DNA of 64,000 nt, from positions 310,001 to 374,000 of the forward strand of contig NZ_CP068082.1 in the NCBI RefSeq assembly GCF_016724845.1, in the 5' to 3' direction. The stretch comes from Sphingobacterium spiritivorum. Its GTDB lineage: Bacteria > Bacteroidota > Bacteroidia > Sphingobacteriales > Sphingobacteriaceae. The translations under genes and the position numbers were made by a program. Under the pieces are notes generated by a model that saw only the letters and a list, made by a program, of their open reading frames with translations, did not search any database and was not told the DNA's origin. Positions 26,701-34,117 of this stretch are shown here, piece by piece (within the stretch, counting starts at the first letter, position 1; every line of letters starts with the position of its first letter).

Positions 26701-29700
26701 TGTGTTGCTGTGATCGTTGTTGTACCGGATTTCAATATAGTAGCCTGATTCCCGGTAATACTTACAACTGTAGGATCAATAGCAGTATACGTGATCAATA
26801 ATCCTCTGTTTGTATGTGTATCTCCCAGATCAAACGATGCATCACCGTATGTTTTAGAAGCGATAGCATTGAAACTGATCTGCTGATCATATTTAAATGT
26901 GGTAAATTCTTTAACAGTTCCATAGCTAACTATTCCGTTGACAATCGCATATGCTCTGTAACGATACAATGTATTTACTGTCAAACCGCTAATATCTACT
27001 GAGAACGTACCACTTCCGCTACCTCCGATTATTTTATTATTGGATGTGGTTGGTAATGCATTTGTTCCATATACAATCCCTTTCTCTATCACACATGAAC
27101 CACTTGGAACATCACCTCCAAGCGTAACTGTCTGTGCAGCCACATCTACTGCATCAGATGTCGATACCGTAACTATAGCAGAAGGCTCTCCGATAGTTGT
27201 GGTACGTGTTATGAAACATCCGTTATTATCTGTTATAGTAACTGTATATGTACCTGCAACCAAGCCGGTGGCTGTTGCCGCTGTACCGCCACTTGGGGCC
27301 CAACTGTAGGTATAAGCTCCTGTACCTCCGGCAGCAATCACTGTTGCACTTCCATTAGTACCTCCATTGCAACTTACATCTGTTTTACTAATGGTCGCTG
27401 TCAAAGCTGCAGGTTCTCCAACTGTAACTGAAGCTGTTGTCTGACAAGCATTCGCATCTGTAACAGTCACTGTATAGATTCCTGCCGCAAGACCTGTAGC
27501 TGTCGCAGCAGTACCACCACTAGGGGCCCAACTATAAGTATAGCCTGCTGTACCACCTGTTACAGAAACAGTAGCAGTACCATTACTTCCGCCATTACAG
27601 CTTACATCCGTTTTAGTAGCTGTTGCTGATAACGCAGCTGTCGGCTGATTTACTGTAATTGTACGGGTAATCTGACATAAATTATTATCTGTTACCGTAA
27701 CGGTGTAAGTACCTGAAGCCAGACCTGAAGCGGTAGCGTTAGTTCCTCCGCTAGGTGCCCAACTATAAGAATACGGACCGGTGCCTCCTGTTACGGAAAC
27801 TGTGGCAGTACCGTTATTTCCGTTAAAGCAACTCACATCTGTCTTAGTAATTGTTCCTGCTAAAGCTGCAACAGGTTGTCCAATGGTCACGGAACGGGTA
27901 ATCTGACAAGCATTTGCATCTGTAATCGTCACCGTATAGGTACCAATAATAAGACCTGTGGCCGAAGCTGCATTTCCGCCACTTGGTGACCAACTGTATG
28001 TATAAGGCGCTTTACCACCTGTCACAGCGACAGTAGCTGTACCGTTAGAGCCACCGAAACAGCTTACATCTGTTTTAGTAACCGTACCTGTTAAAGCGTC
28101 TGGTTGACCAACGGTTACAGTAGCTGTTGTCTGACAAGCATTTGCATCTGTAACGGTCACTGTATAGGTACCGGCTGCAAGACCCGTGGCCGTAGCTGCA
28201 GTACCACCAGTGGGCGCCCAACTATAGGTATAGCCTGGCGTACCACCTGTGACAGAAACAGTAGCTGTACCATTACTTCCACCATTACAACTTACATCTG
28301 TTTTGGTAGCCGTTGCGGATAAGGCTGCTGCCGGTTGCCCGACTGTCACGTTACGGGTAATCTGACAGGCATTAGCGTCTGTTACCGTAACGGTATATGT
28401 ACCTGCAGCAAGACCCGAAGCCGAAGCTGCAGTTCCGCCACTTGGTGACCAACTGTATGTGTAGGGAGTAGTACCGCCTGTGACAGCAATAGAAGCTGTG
28501 CCGTTAGAACCACCGAAACAGCTTACATCTGTTTTAGAAGTGGTTGCTGCCAAAGCTGCAGCAGGCTGACCAATAGTCACGGAACGGGTAATCTGACAAG
28601 AATTTGCATCTGTAACAGTCACCGTATAACTACCTATACCAAGCCCTGTTGCCGAAGCTGCAGTACCTCCACTTGGTGACCAACTGTATGTATAAGGAGC
28701 TGTACCACCTGTGACAGCAATAGAAGCTGTACCGTTTGTTCCACCAAAGCAGCTTATATCTGTTTTAGTAGCATTACCGGATAAAGCCGCAGCAGGCTGA
28801 CCTACAGTCACTGTACGCGTAATCTGGCAGGTATTAGCATCTGTAATTGTTACCGTATAGTTACCTGCAGCAAGACCTGTAGCTGTTGCACCCGTACCAC
28901 CACTTGGTGCCCAGCTATAGGTATAGCCCGGTGTACCACCTGTGACAGCAACTGTAGCTGTACCGTTATTACCGCCAAAGCAACTTACATTTGTTTGAGT
29001 AGCAGTACCAGATAAAGCGGCAGCAGGCTGACCGACAGTCACCGTACGGGTAATCTGACACGCATTAGCATCTGTTACGGTCACCGTATAGTCACCTGTA
29101 GCAAGCCCTGTAGCTGTTGCATTTGTACCGCCACTAGGTGCCCAACTATAGGAGTATGGACCTGTACCTCCTGTTACAGCAACCGTAGCTGTACCATTTG
29201 AACCGCCAAAACAACTTACATTTGTTTGAGTAGCTGTACCTGTTAAGGCAGCAGCAGGTTGACCGACAGTTACCGTACGGGTAATCTGGCAAGCATTAGC
29301 ATCTGTTACGGTCACCGTGTAGTTACCTATAGCAAGCCCTGTAGCTGTTGCTCCAGTACCACCACTTGGTGCCCAACTATAGGCGTATGGACCTGTACCT
29401 CCTGTTGCAGCAACTGTAGCTGTACCGTTATTACCGCCAAAGCAACTTACATCAGTTTTGGTAGCTGTTCCACCCAAAGCTGCCGCAGGTTCACTAATCG
29501 TAATTGTCTTAGTAGCCGTACATCCCATCTTATCGGTGACTGTCACAGTATATGTACCTGCAGTAAGATTAGATGCGGTAGCTGCTGTTCCTGCTCCCAG
29601 CGTCCAGCTATAGGTATAAGGTGCTGTTCCTCCGCTTGGTACTACAGTAACTCTTCCTGTAGCAGTACCTTTACATGCTACATTTGTCTGCGCCTGTGTA

Positions 29701-30362
29701 TCAATAGTGATAGTCGGACATGTATATTCCAGTTTCCATGTCAATGCATCCAGACACACATAAGTAAAAGGTTCTGTTGTGCTGATCTCCAGTTCGTCGA
29801 TGACCTTTGTGCTGTTGTTGGCTCCGCCAAAAGTCGTGAGGTCTATCGGAGTGAATCCGTTATTGGTTGCTGTAGACTGCACAAAACCACTCGTTGCAGT
29901 AGCTGTAAATACAGTTGCCCCCCCTAATTTACCTTTAATAGTAACAGTCCCCGTATTGTACTGTTCAACTGTATGATCTGCTAAAAAAAGATAAAACTTC
30001 TTCACCGAATAAGTTAATCCGGCTTCTATTTTTATAGAAAAGCTTTGGTCGATAAAAGCCCTCGCCGTACCGTCATTGTCGATATACTTATTATCCGGCC
30101 CGGTCCCGTTCCATCCTGTGCCGGGATAAAGATCCTGTATATCAAATTGTCCCGATTCAGCTTTACTAATAATTGTAAATGTCTTTCCTCCACTTGTAAA
30201 AGTCGACGCCCCTGCCGTCGCTGACTCAAATGTTTCTGTTATTTCGGTTTGACCCCAGGCCTTTCCGATAAAGAGTATACAACAAAACAGGAATAACAGG
30301 ACTCCCGTCCTCATACCCTTGATACTCTTCAAAATGTTTTTGTAATAATTGGAGCTTTTCAT
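23796..30362 (-). CDS. Giant SprB/MBG-repeat surface adhesin with type IX C-terminal signal
   Basis: A 2188-residue exported protein. Seen in order: signal peptide (about residues 20-38, VLLFLFCCILFIGKAWGQ); a beta-sandwich domain to about residue 215 (TFESATAGAS...); 11 SprB repeats of about 75-77 residues, each with C-F-G-G-x-NGTA...YTYSWAPSGG...GTYTVTVTDANAC; a fibronectin-like stretch (about 1070-1160); a Bacteroidota Ig-like segment; 9 exact-length MBG repeats of 77 residues (NLTVTADAKTKVYG...); two further beta-domains; and a C-terminal domain with VSPNGDGINDYLRI and GTYFYMLEVKI, the gliding-motility-type (type B) type IX signal. SprB repeats are known from a gliding adhesin in Flavobacterium. 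Surface adhesion or matrix function is inferred. Confidence 0.93.
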   Translation of the reverse strand: MKSSNYYKNILKSIKGMRTGVLLFLFCCILFIGKAWGQTEITETFESATAGASTFTSGGKTFTIISKAESGQFDIQDLYPGTGWNGTGPDNKYIDNDGTARAFIDQSFSIKIEAGLTYSVKKFYLFLADHTVEQYNTGTVTIKGKLGGATVFTATATSGFVQSTATNNGFTPIDLTTFGGANNSTKVIDELEISTTEPFTYVCLDALTWKLEYTCPTITIDTQAQTNVACKGTATGRVTVVPSGGTAPYTYSWTLGAGTAATASNLTAGTYTVTVTDKMGCTATKTITISEPAAALGGTATKTDVSCFGGNNGTATVAATGGTGPYAYSWAPSGGTGATATGLAIGNYTVTVTDANACQITRTVTVGQPAAALTGTATQTNVSCFGGSNGTATVAVTGGTGPYSYSWAPSGGTNATATGLATGDYTVTVTDANACQITRTVTVGQPAAALSGTATQTNVSCFGGNNGTATVAVTGGTPGYTYSWAPSGGTGATATGLAAGNYTVTITDANTCQITRTVTVGQPAAALSGNATKTDISCFGGTNGTASIAVTGGTAPYTYSWSPSGGTAASATGLGIGSYTVTVTDANSCQITRSVTIGQPAAALAATTSKTDVSCFGGSNGTASIAVTGGTTPYTYSWSPSGGTAASASGLAAGTYTVTVTDANACQITRNVTVGQPAAALSATATKTDVSCNGGSNGTATVSVTGGTPGYTYSWAPTGGTAATATGLAAGTYTVTVTDANACQTTATVTVGQPDALTGTVTKTDVSCFGGSNGTATVAVTGGKAPYTYSWSPSGGNAASATGLIIGTYTVTITDANACQITRSVTIGQPVAALAGTITKTDVSCFNGNNGTATVSVTGGTGPYSYSWAPSGGTNATASGLASGTYTVTVTDNNLCQITRTITVNQPTAALSATATKTDVSCNGGSNGTATVSVTGGTAGYTYSWAPSGGTAATATGLAAGIYTVTVTDANACQTTASVTVGEPAALTATISKTDVSCNGGTNGSATVIAAGGTGAYTYSWAPSGGTAATATGLVAGTYTVTITDNNGCFITRTTTIGEPSAIVTVSTSDAVDVAAQTVTLGGDVPSGSCVIEKGIVYGTNALPTTSNNKIIGGSGSGTFSVDISGLTVNTLYRYRAYAIVNGIVSYGTVKEFTTFKYDQQISFNAIASKTYGDASFDLGDTHTNRGLLITYTAIDPTVVSITGNQATILKSGTTTITATQAGDQNNNPATPVSRTLTVSKADITVTADAKTKVYGTNDPILTYKVTGMVNNDAATVVTGTLKRAAGENIGTYAISNNDLTASNYTITYVGADLTITKANLTVTADAKTKVYGANDPALTYKVTGLVNNDVATVVSGTLKRAIGENIGAYAILDNDLTAANYTITYTGANLTITKANLTVTADAQSKIYGASDPVLTYKVTGLVNNDAATVVSGTLKRAIGENTGTYAISNNDLSADNYTITYVGADLTITKANLTVTADAKTKVYGSSDPTLTYKVTGMVNNDLATVVAGTLKRATGENVGTYAISNNDLTASNYTITYVGADLTITKANLTVMADAKTKVYGTADPALTYKVTGLVNNDAATVVTGTLKRATGENVGTYAISNNDLAASNYTINYVGADLTITKANLTVTADAKTKVYGTADPALTYKVTGLVNNDAATVVTGTLNRSAGENIGTYAISNNNLTASNYTISYTGANFTITKANLTVTADAKTKVYGTADPALTYKVTGLVNNDAATVVTGTLKRSAGENVGTYAISNNDLTASNYTITYAGASFTITKANLTVTADAKTKVYGTADPALTYKVTGLVNNDAATVVTGTLKRATGENVGTYAISNNDLTASNYTITYSGADLTITKANLTVTADAKTKVYGTADPALTYKVTGLVNNDAATVVTGTLKRATGENVGTYAISNNDLTASNYTITYAGANLTITKATISGITLSDASFTYDASAKSILIAGTLPAGTTVSYTGNNQTAAGTYAITATIDGGINYTNLNLQATLKINKAKQVITFKEIPAVYRDAGTLTLDISSNSPLPIKIYSDNTLVAEVTGNQEVTVRGVGLALIRAEQSGDANYIAADAVTRELRVRNEDGAKLPVRVHPAVSPNGDGINDYLRIEGIDEYPENKIGIFDANGNLVQELKGYDNHSNRFDGYKESRAVPAGTYFYMLEVKINGKWVYDKGFFVVRY
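24558..26636 (-). repeat. Nine tandem 231-bp MBG repeats
   Basis: Exactly 2079 bases = 9 x 231, coding for 77-residue MBG units inside the adhesin gene, without any length variation. The units nearest the C-terminus are close to identical in protein and DNA, while the ones nearest the N-terminus differ at more positions, so the array appears to be homogenised from one end. Confidence 0.9.
27170..29712 (-). repeat. Eleven tandem SprB-repeat units (about 230 bp each)
   Basis: Tandem units coding for SprB repeats in the adhesin. The first unit (ACKGTATGRVTVVPSGGTAPYT) is most divergent; the other ten share the TDVSC[FN]GG start and TYTVTVTDANAC. Boundaries are approximate. Confidence 0.85.
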
Positions 30363-30398
30363 TCTCTTGGTTATTTATTTTTCTCAGGTGTATGAGTT

Positions 30399-31328
30399 TT
30401 AGGCTTGCTGTTGTTTCACTGAAAACAACTCTTTATAAATCTCCTTATTAGAGGCATAGTGATTAGCAGGCATGAGATATTCATGATTGTAGGATTGTCG
30501 GTTGTTATCGTCATCATAGCCCAGTATATTTTTTGATAATAGTTGCCCGCTGTCTAAAGCCTGACTCAGGATTACTTCATTTTTAGCTTTGTTTCGAAGG
30601 ATTAATGTTCCATTCACCTTGTTTCCTACAGAGTTACTGAGTATCAGATCTATATAACTGGTTTCCTGAGCAAGATCATAGCTGTTCCATTGTTTACGAT
30701 CCATTCCTAATTGAGATAGACAAATGACGAGCTTACAATTTTCCTGATCTTTAAGTAATTTGCTGATTTTTTCAGCTGATTTGTAAGGATGTTGAACGCT
30801 GACATCAGGCATTTCAGTATTTTGAGCAACAGCAATAATTCCTATTTTCTGACCCTTGGAATGAATAATCATATAAGGCAGTATTCCCTTTTGGAGTCTT
30901 GCATCTGAAAATTGATAATTCGAACTGATCAAAGGGAAATTGATAGCGGGCAACAGATCAGCAAGTCCCTCTTCCCCCTTATTAAGGTAGATATCACTAC
31001 ATGCCGCAGCATGAAACCCAATCTTATTTAACTTTGCTATTCGTTCTTTATTTTGAAATACATCTGCAGAAGCATCAAATAGATTACCGGCATCCAGAAT
31101 CAGACCAGAGGTTGGTTCTGCTTCTAGTGTCCTTAAGATCTCATTATATCTGCTCCAGTAATTTATAGAACTCAGATCATTTGTCTGGTATATAATCAGT
31201 CTTTTATTATCGGCAAGAGAGCTGATTTTTTTACTGGATTGAGCTGCGCCTGCAAGAGGTCTGGCAAGCAGGATACTACTCAAAAGTACCGAGCTTCTTT
31301 TCAAAAACGACCGTCGCTGATTAGTCAT
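30399..31328 (-). CDS. Tat-exported metallophosphatase/5'-nucleotidase-like protein, degenerate
   Basis: A 309-residue protein with a twin-arginine signal: N-Q-R5-R6-S-F-L-K-R followed by a hydrophobic stretch and AAQ. The rest is collinear with the UshA/5'-nucleotidase metallophosphatase domain: IIYQTNDLSS, SGLILDAGNLF, IGFHAAACSDIYLNKGEEGLADLL, INFPLISSNYQF. Key metal ligands are changed: the histidine of TND-x-H is absent, DAGD reads DAGN, and GNHEFD reads CSDIYLN. It is therefore probably not an active phosphatase and may be a binding protein. It lies 36 bases before the giant adhesin and 51 after the last tail-collar gene on the same strand, linking the two. Confidence 0.8.
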   Translation of the reverse strand: MTNQRRSFLKRSSVLLSSILLARPLAGAAQSSKKISSLADNKRLIIYQTNDLSSINYWSRYNEILRTLEAEPTSGLILDAGNLFDASADVFQNKERIAKLNKIGFHAAACSDIYLNKGEEGLADLLPAINFPLISSNYQFSDARLQKGILPYMIIHSKGQKIGIIAVAQNTEMPDVSVQHPYKSAEKISKLLKDQENCKLVICLSQLGMDRKQWNSYDLAQETSYIDLILSNSVGNKVNGTLILRNKAKNEVILSQALDSGQLLSKNILGYDDDNNRQSYNHEYLMPANHYASNKEIYKELFSVKQQQA

Positions 31329-31379
31329 GGTAGTTTGTATTTAGGTTATTTCGTTGGAGATTCATATTATATTCAGCTG

Positions 31380-31964
31380 TTAATTTCTGGCCGGAAAGTT
31401 TCCATAAAGACAAATCATAACATTCATGCCGAGATAAGGTTGCACATTACTATGTGGTATGTTGCCTCCCTTTACGTCTGTATTAAAGGTTATATTATTA
31501 GTTGCTGCTTCCAGTACAGTATCCGCTGCAGCAGACACAAATCCCAAAGTTGTTACAAAATTTGCCCCCTCCATATATCCCGGCCTGGCAATAGACATAC
31601 CATTTGCCGGTGTAGCAGTTGTTGCATTTGCAGAGCTGATTTTAAGTTTTGGGCCACCATTTCTGGTTACGACATGGTTATGCGCAGTCATTTCCGGCAA
31701 TGTCAGCATAACATTTGCAGCACCACCTTGTTCTCCTATAATTCTTGGGGTAAGTCCCGGTCCCGATCCAGCACCTATTATTGTTCTTCCCTGAAAGTCA
31801 GGAAGACCAAATGTTGTTGTTCCGTTTCCACCATAAGTAGTACCTAAAATAGAAAATAATGCTGTATTACTTCTGACTGCTATAAGTTGCCCTTGACAAA
31901 ACGCCCAGTTCAGGGGTGCATAGCCAGCGGCAAAAAATCTGATTTCTCCTATGTATCCGTCCAT
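31380..31964 (-). CDS. Phage-tail-collar-domain protein, copy 3 (MdpB-like)
   Basis: A 194-residue protein starting at the ATG 31964 (MDGYIGEIRFFAAGYAPLNW); the longer frame upstream overlaps its neighbour and is rejected. The N-terminal domain has the tail-collar pattern: ALFSILGTTYGGNGTTTFGLPDFQGR, then GSGPGLTPRIIGEQGG. This is the microcystin-dependent-protein (MdpB-like) subgroup of short tail-fibre relatives. The C-terminal half is Ala/Thr-rich and ends QPYLGMNVMICLYGNFPARN. No signal peptide is seen. It is the third of three tandem paralogs, seven bases after copy 2. In phages this domain joins fibres to the baseplate; outside phages its role is unknown. Confidence 0.9.
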   Translation of the reverse strand: MDGYIGEIRFFAAGYAPLNWAFCQGQLIAVRSNTALFSILGTTYGGNGTTTFGLPDFQGRTIIGAGSGPGLTPRIIGEQGGAANVMLTLPEMTAHNHVVTRNGGPKLKISSANATTATPANGMSIARPGYMEGANFVTTLGFVSAAADTVLEAATNNITFNTDVKGGNIPHSNVQPYLGMNVMICLYGNFPARN

Positions 31965-31971
31965 AATATTA

Positions 31972-32562
31972 TTAATTTCGTGAAGGATATATACCTTCAG
32001 CACATATGATATAATTTGTTGTTAAAAAAGGTTGCATATTTTCGTGAGGCAAAGAGCTTCCCATCATCGCAGTATTTACAGTTAATCCACTCGTATTCAA
32101 CGAGCTGTCACCCATCGTCTTATCCGGATTAGCTGCATTATATCCCAATGTAGGTATGCTGTCAGTCATCGGCTGCCCCAATTGTGAGCCTGTCGCTGCT
32201 GCATGAAGAGTCGCTGCTGCCGCACTTACTTTTACCGCAAACGGAACATTTGTAGCATTCACTGCTGCAGTATGCGTGTGTACAGGCAAATTTGCAGGCA
32301 ATAGTGTGACCGTTTCCGTTCCAATTTTCTGTCCCAGTACAACATTTGTTAATCCAGGTCCTTGCCCTGTACCAATCGGTACCCTTCCTCTGAGATCCGG
32401 TACGCCAAATGTGTTAACACCATCTCCACCATAAGTTGTTCCGATCACCGTGTACAACACCTGATAATTATTTATACTTAATAATCTTCCGTCACATAAT
32501 ATCCAGCCAGCTGGAGCAAAATTTCCGGCAAAATTTCTTACTTCTGCTATGTATCCTTCCAT
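31972..32562 (-). CDS. Phage-tail-collar-domain protein, copy 2 (MdpB-like)
   Basis: A 196-residue paralog: MEGYIAEVRNFAGNFAPAGW at the start, then VLYTVIGTTYGGDGVNTFGVPDLRGR, GTGQGPGLTNVVLGQKIGTETVTL, a His-rich turn (LPVHTHTA), an Ala/Thr-rich middle and the C-terminal QPFLTTNYIICAEGIYPSRN. All features of the tail-collar domain are present. No signal peptide, so export, if any, needs another route. Three bases separate it from copy 1, so it is translationally linked. The copies have clearly diverged from each other and probably form a hetero-oligomer or act separately; that is inference. Confidence 0.9.
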   Translation of the reverse strand: MEGYIAEVRNFAGNFAPAGWILCDGRLLSINNYQVLYTVIGTTYGGDGVNTFGVPDLRGRVPIGTGQGPGLTNVVLGQKIGTETVTLLPANLPVHTHTAAVNATNVPFAVKVSAAAATLHAAATGSQLGQPMTDSIPTLGYNAANPDKTMGDSSLNTSGLTVNTAMMGSSLPHENMQPFLTTNYIICAEGIYPSRN

Positions 32563-32565
32563 AGG

Positions 32566-33165
32566 TTAGTTTCTTGATGGATAAATTCCTTGTAAACAAA
32601 TAATATAATTCAGTCCTAAAGCAGGTTGCCTGTTATCATGAACAGCATTACCTCCGATAGGTGCCAGTGTCAATGTCATACCTGAAAGATCTATACTTGC
32701 CGGATTTAAGCTGATTGAACCGGTCTGACTATTGTATCCTAATGTTGGTGTTTTTGCTCTTCCTGCAGATCGGGCAGGAGCAGCCAGAGACAGTCCGTCA
32801 ATAACGGTACTTTTATCCGCAATACTTTTACTTACAGTCAGCGGTAATTTCCCACTTATGCTGACCTGATGAAAATGGGCAGGAAGATTATTTTCAACCA
32901 GTGTAACACTTTCTGTCCCCACTTTTTGACCAGATGTAATGGTTCCCATACCTACAGTTTGTCCCGATCCGGTACCCACCGGGATTCTGCCCCGAAAGTC
33001 AGGAAGCTGAAATGTAGTAACTCCATTTCCGCCATAAGTGGTACCTAATAATGAAAAAAGAGCCTGATTTGTATTAATGGCTAAAGTTTGCCCATTACAT
33101 AATGCCCAATACTTAGGTGCAAAGTTTCCGGCAAACAGCCGTATCTCTGCCATAGTTCCATCCAT
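32566..33165 (-). CDS. Phage-tail-collar-domain protein, copy 1 (MdpB-like)
   Basis: A 199-residue protein, first of the tail-collar trio: MDGTMAEIRLFAGNFAPKYW, ALFSLLGTTYGGNGVTTFQLPDFRGR, GSGQTVGMGTITSGQKVGTESVTL, LPAHFHQVSI and QPALGLNYIICLQGIYPSRN. The C-terminal PSRN end is shared with copy 2 and nearly with copy 3, a conserved feature that may be a recognition tail. No signal peptide. The gene starts seven bases after the formyltransferase gene. No capsid, portal, terminase or integrase gene is nearby, so a prophage remnant is unlikely. Confidence 0.9.
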   Translation of the reverse strand: MDGTMAEIRLFAGNFAPKYWALCNGQTLAINTNQALFSLLGTTYGGNGVTTFQLPDFRGRIPVGTGSGQTVGMGTITSGQKVGTESVTLVENNLPAHFHQVSISGKLPLTVSKSIADKSTVIDGLSLAAPARSAGRAKTPTLGYNSQTGSISLNPASIDLSGMTLTLAPIGGNAVHDNRQPALGLNYIICLQGIYPSRN

Positions 33166-33172
33166 AATATTT

Positions 33173-34117
33173 TTAATTTAGTTGTTGTCCTTTTATTAGT
33201 CCCATTGTAAATAATTTAGATCCGGAAAAATATCCCTCCTGCATACTGACAGTCAATATGCGCAGATACTCACCGTTTATACACGCTGCAATTACCCCAT
33301 ACAATCCGTCTGCGTACACGATCTCGCCCGGACTATATGTAGCACTTTCTTCCAGACTAATCAGTTCAGCTTCCAGTATGCGTATTTCCTGTGTTCCGTA
33401 ATAGCTGGTTGCTCCCCCATATTTAGGATTACATGCCAGTGCAAGTGCCCTGATCGCTGAAGCCGGTTGATCTTTCCATTTTATTCGAAAATCTTCAGCA
33501 GAAGGTTTCCTGTCAAAATATACTTCAGTAGTATTATCCTGTTCCCTGAATATTAATTTATCTTCCTGTAAAGCTGTATACCATTGCTTCACAGAGCCTA
33601 CCACTTCCATTCGCACCCGGGAACATAGTAAACCATAGTTTTCAGACGGATGCAGATTGGTAAAACTTTCTATTACCAAAGGCCCTCTATCGATGGCCGC
33701 TGTCATCTTATGTATACTTATTGCAATTTGTTCCTCCTGATTTTTAATCTGCCAGAATAATGGATCTGCACCGCTGTACTTTGGCAGTGTCCCCGGATGT
33801 ATGTTATATATGCCCAACGGGGGCAGATCTAAAATATGTTGCGGTATCCGGTAGGGAAATGCAAACACTAATGAGGTGTCAGCCTGTATAGCTAATAGCC
33901 AGTCTGCCAGTTGTTCTTTCCAGAAGACAGTATCAATCACCTGAATACTTTCTTCTCGGATACCTGTGCCAGCAAAAATTTGTTTGAAATAAGATGCATT
34001 GTGATCCAGAACTGCAATGCCTGCCAATTTATTTTCCGCAGCCAGTTGTCCTGCCACAACAGCAGCAATATCTGTATTACAGATCAGTCCCACACGTATA
34101 TTTTTGTTTGGTATCAT
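33173..34117 (-). CDS. Formyltransferase-family protein (methionyl-tRNA formyltransferase-like)
   Basis: A 314-residue protein with an N-terminal formyl-transferase domain. The catalytic triad of the family is intact: N105-I-H107 in YNIHPGTLPKYSGADPLFWQI and D143 in IDRGPLVI. The signature of N10-formyl-tetrahydrofolate enzymes (Fmt, ArnA, PurN relatives) is clear. The C-terminal part (about 205-305) looks like the Fmt-C fold (VIAACINGEYLRILTV). It is not Fmt itself, as it is a member of an unrelated operon; sugar-amine formyltransferases have the same architecture. Substrate unknown; a modified amino or sugar-amine is possible. It overlaps the upstream binding-protein gene by four bases (ATGA). 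Confidence 0.85.
   Translation of the reverse strand: MIPNKNIRVGLICNTDIAAVVAGQLAAENKLAGIAVLDHNASYFKQIFAGTGIREESIQVIDTVFWKEQLADWLLAIQADTSLVFAFPYRIPQHILDLPPLGIYNIHPGTLPKYSGADPLFWQIKNQEEQIAISIHKMTAAIDRGPLVIESFTNLHPSENYGLLCSRVRMEVVGSVKQWYTALQEDKLIFREQDNTTEVYFDRKPSAEDFRIKWKDQPASAIRALALACNPKYGGATSYYGTQEIRILEAELISLEESATYSPGEIVYADGLYGVIAACINGEYLRILTVSMQEGYFSGSKLFTMGLIKGQQLN

Noticed and set aside
24558..29712. CRISPR array or satellite DNA in the repeat-rich stretch
   Set aside because: Repeats are 231 bp without spacers, all in one reading frame, and code for MBG and SprB domains.
29259..29927. Long open frames on the plus strand across the adhesin gene
   Set aside because: They are antisense to the SprB repeats, Ser/Cys/Thr-rich with low complexity and have no family features; they mirror the repeat composition of the real gene.
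31380..33165. Prophage remnant, because of tail-collar proteins
   Set aside because: No capsid, portal, terminase, lysis, integrase or attachment site nearby; neighbours are metabolic and modifying enzymes.
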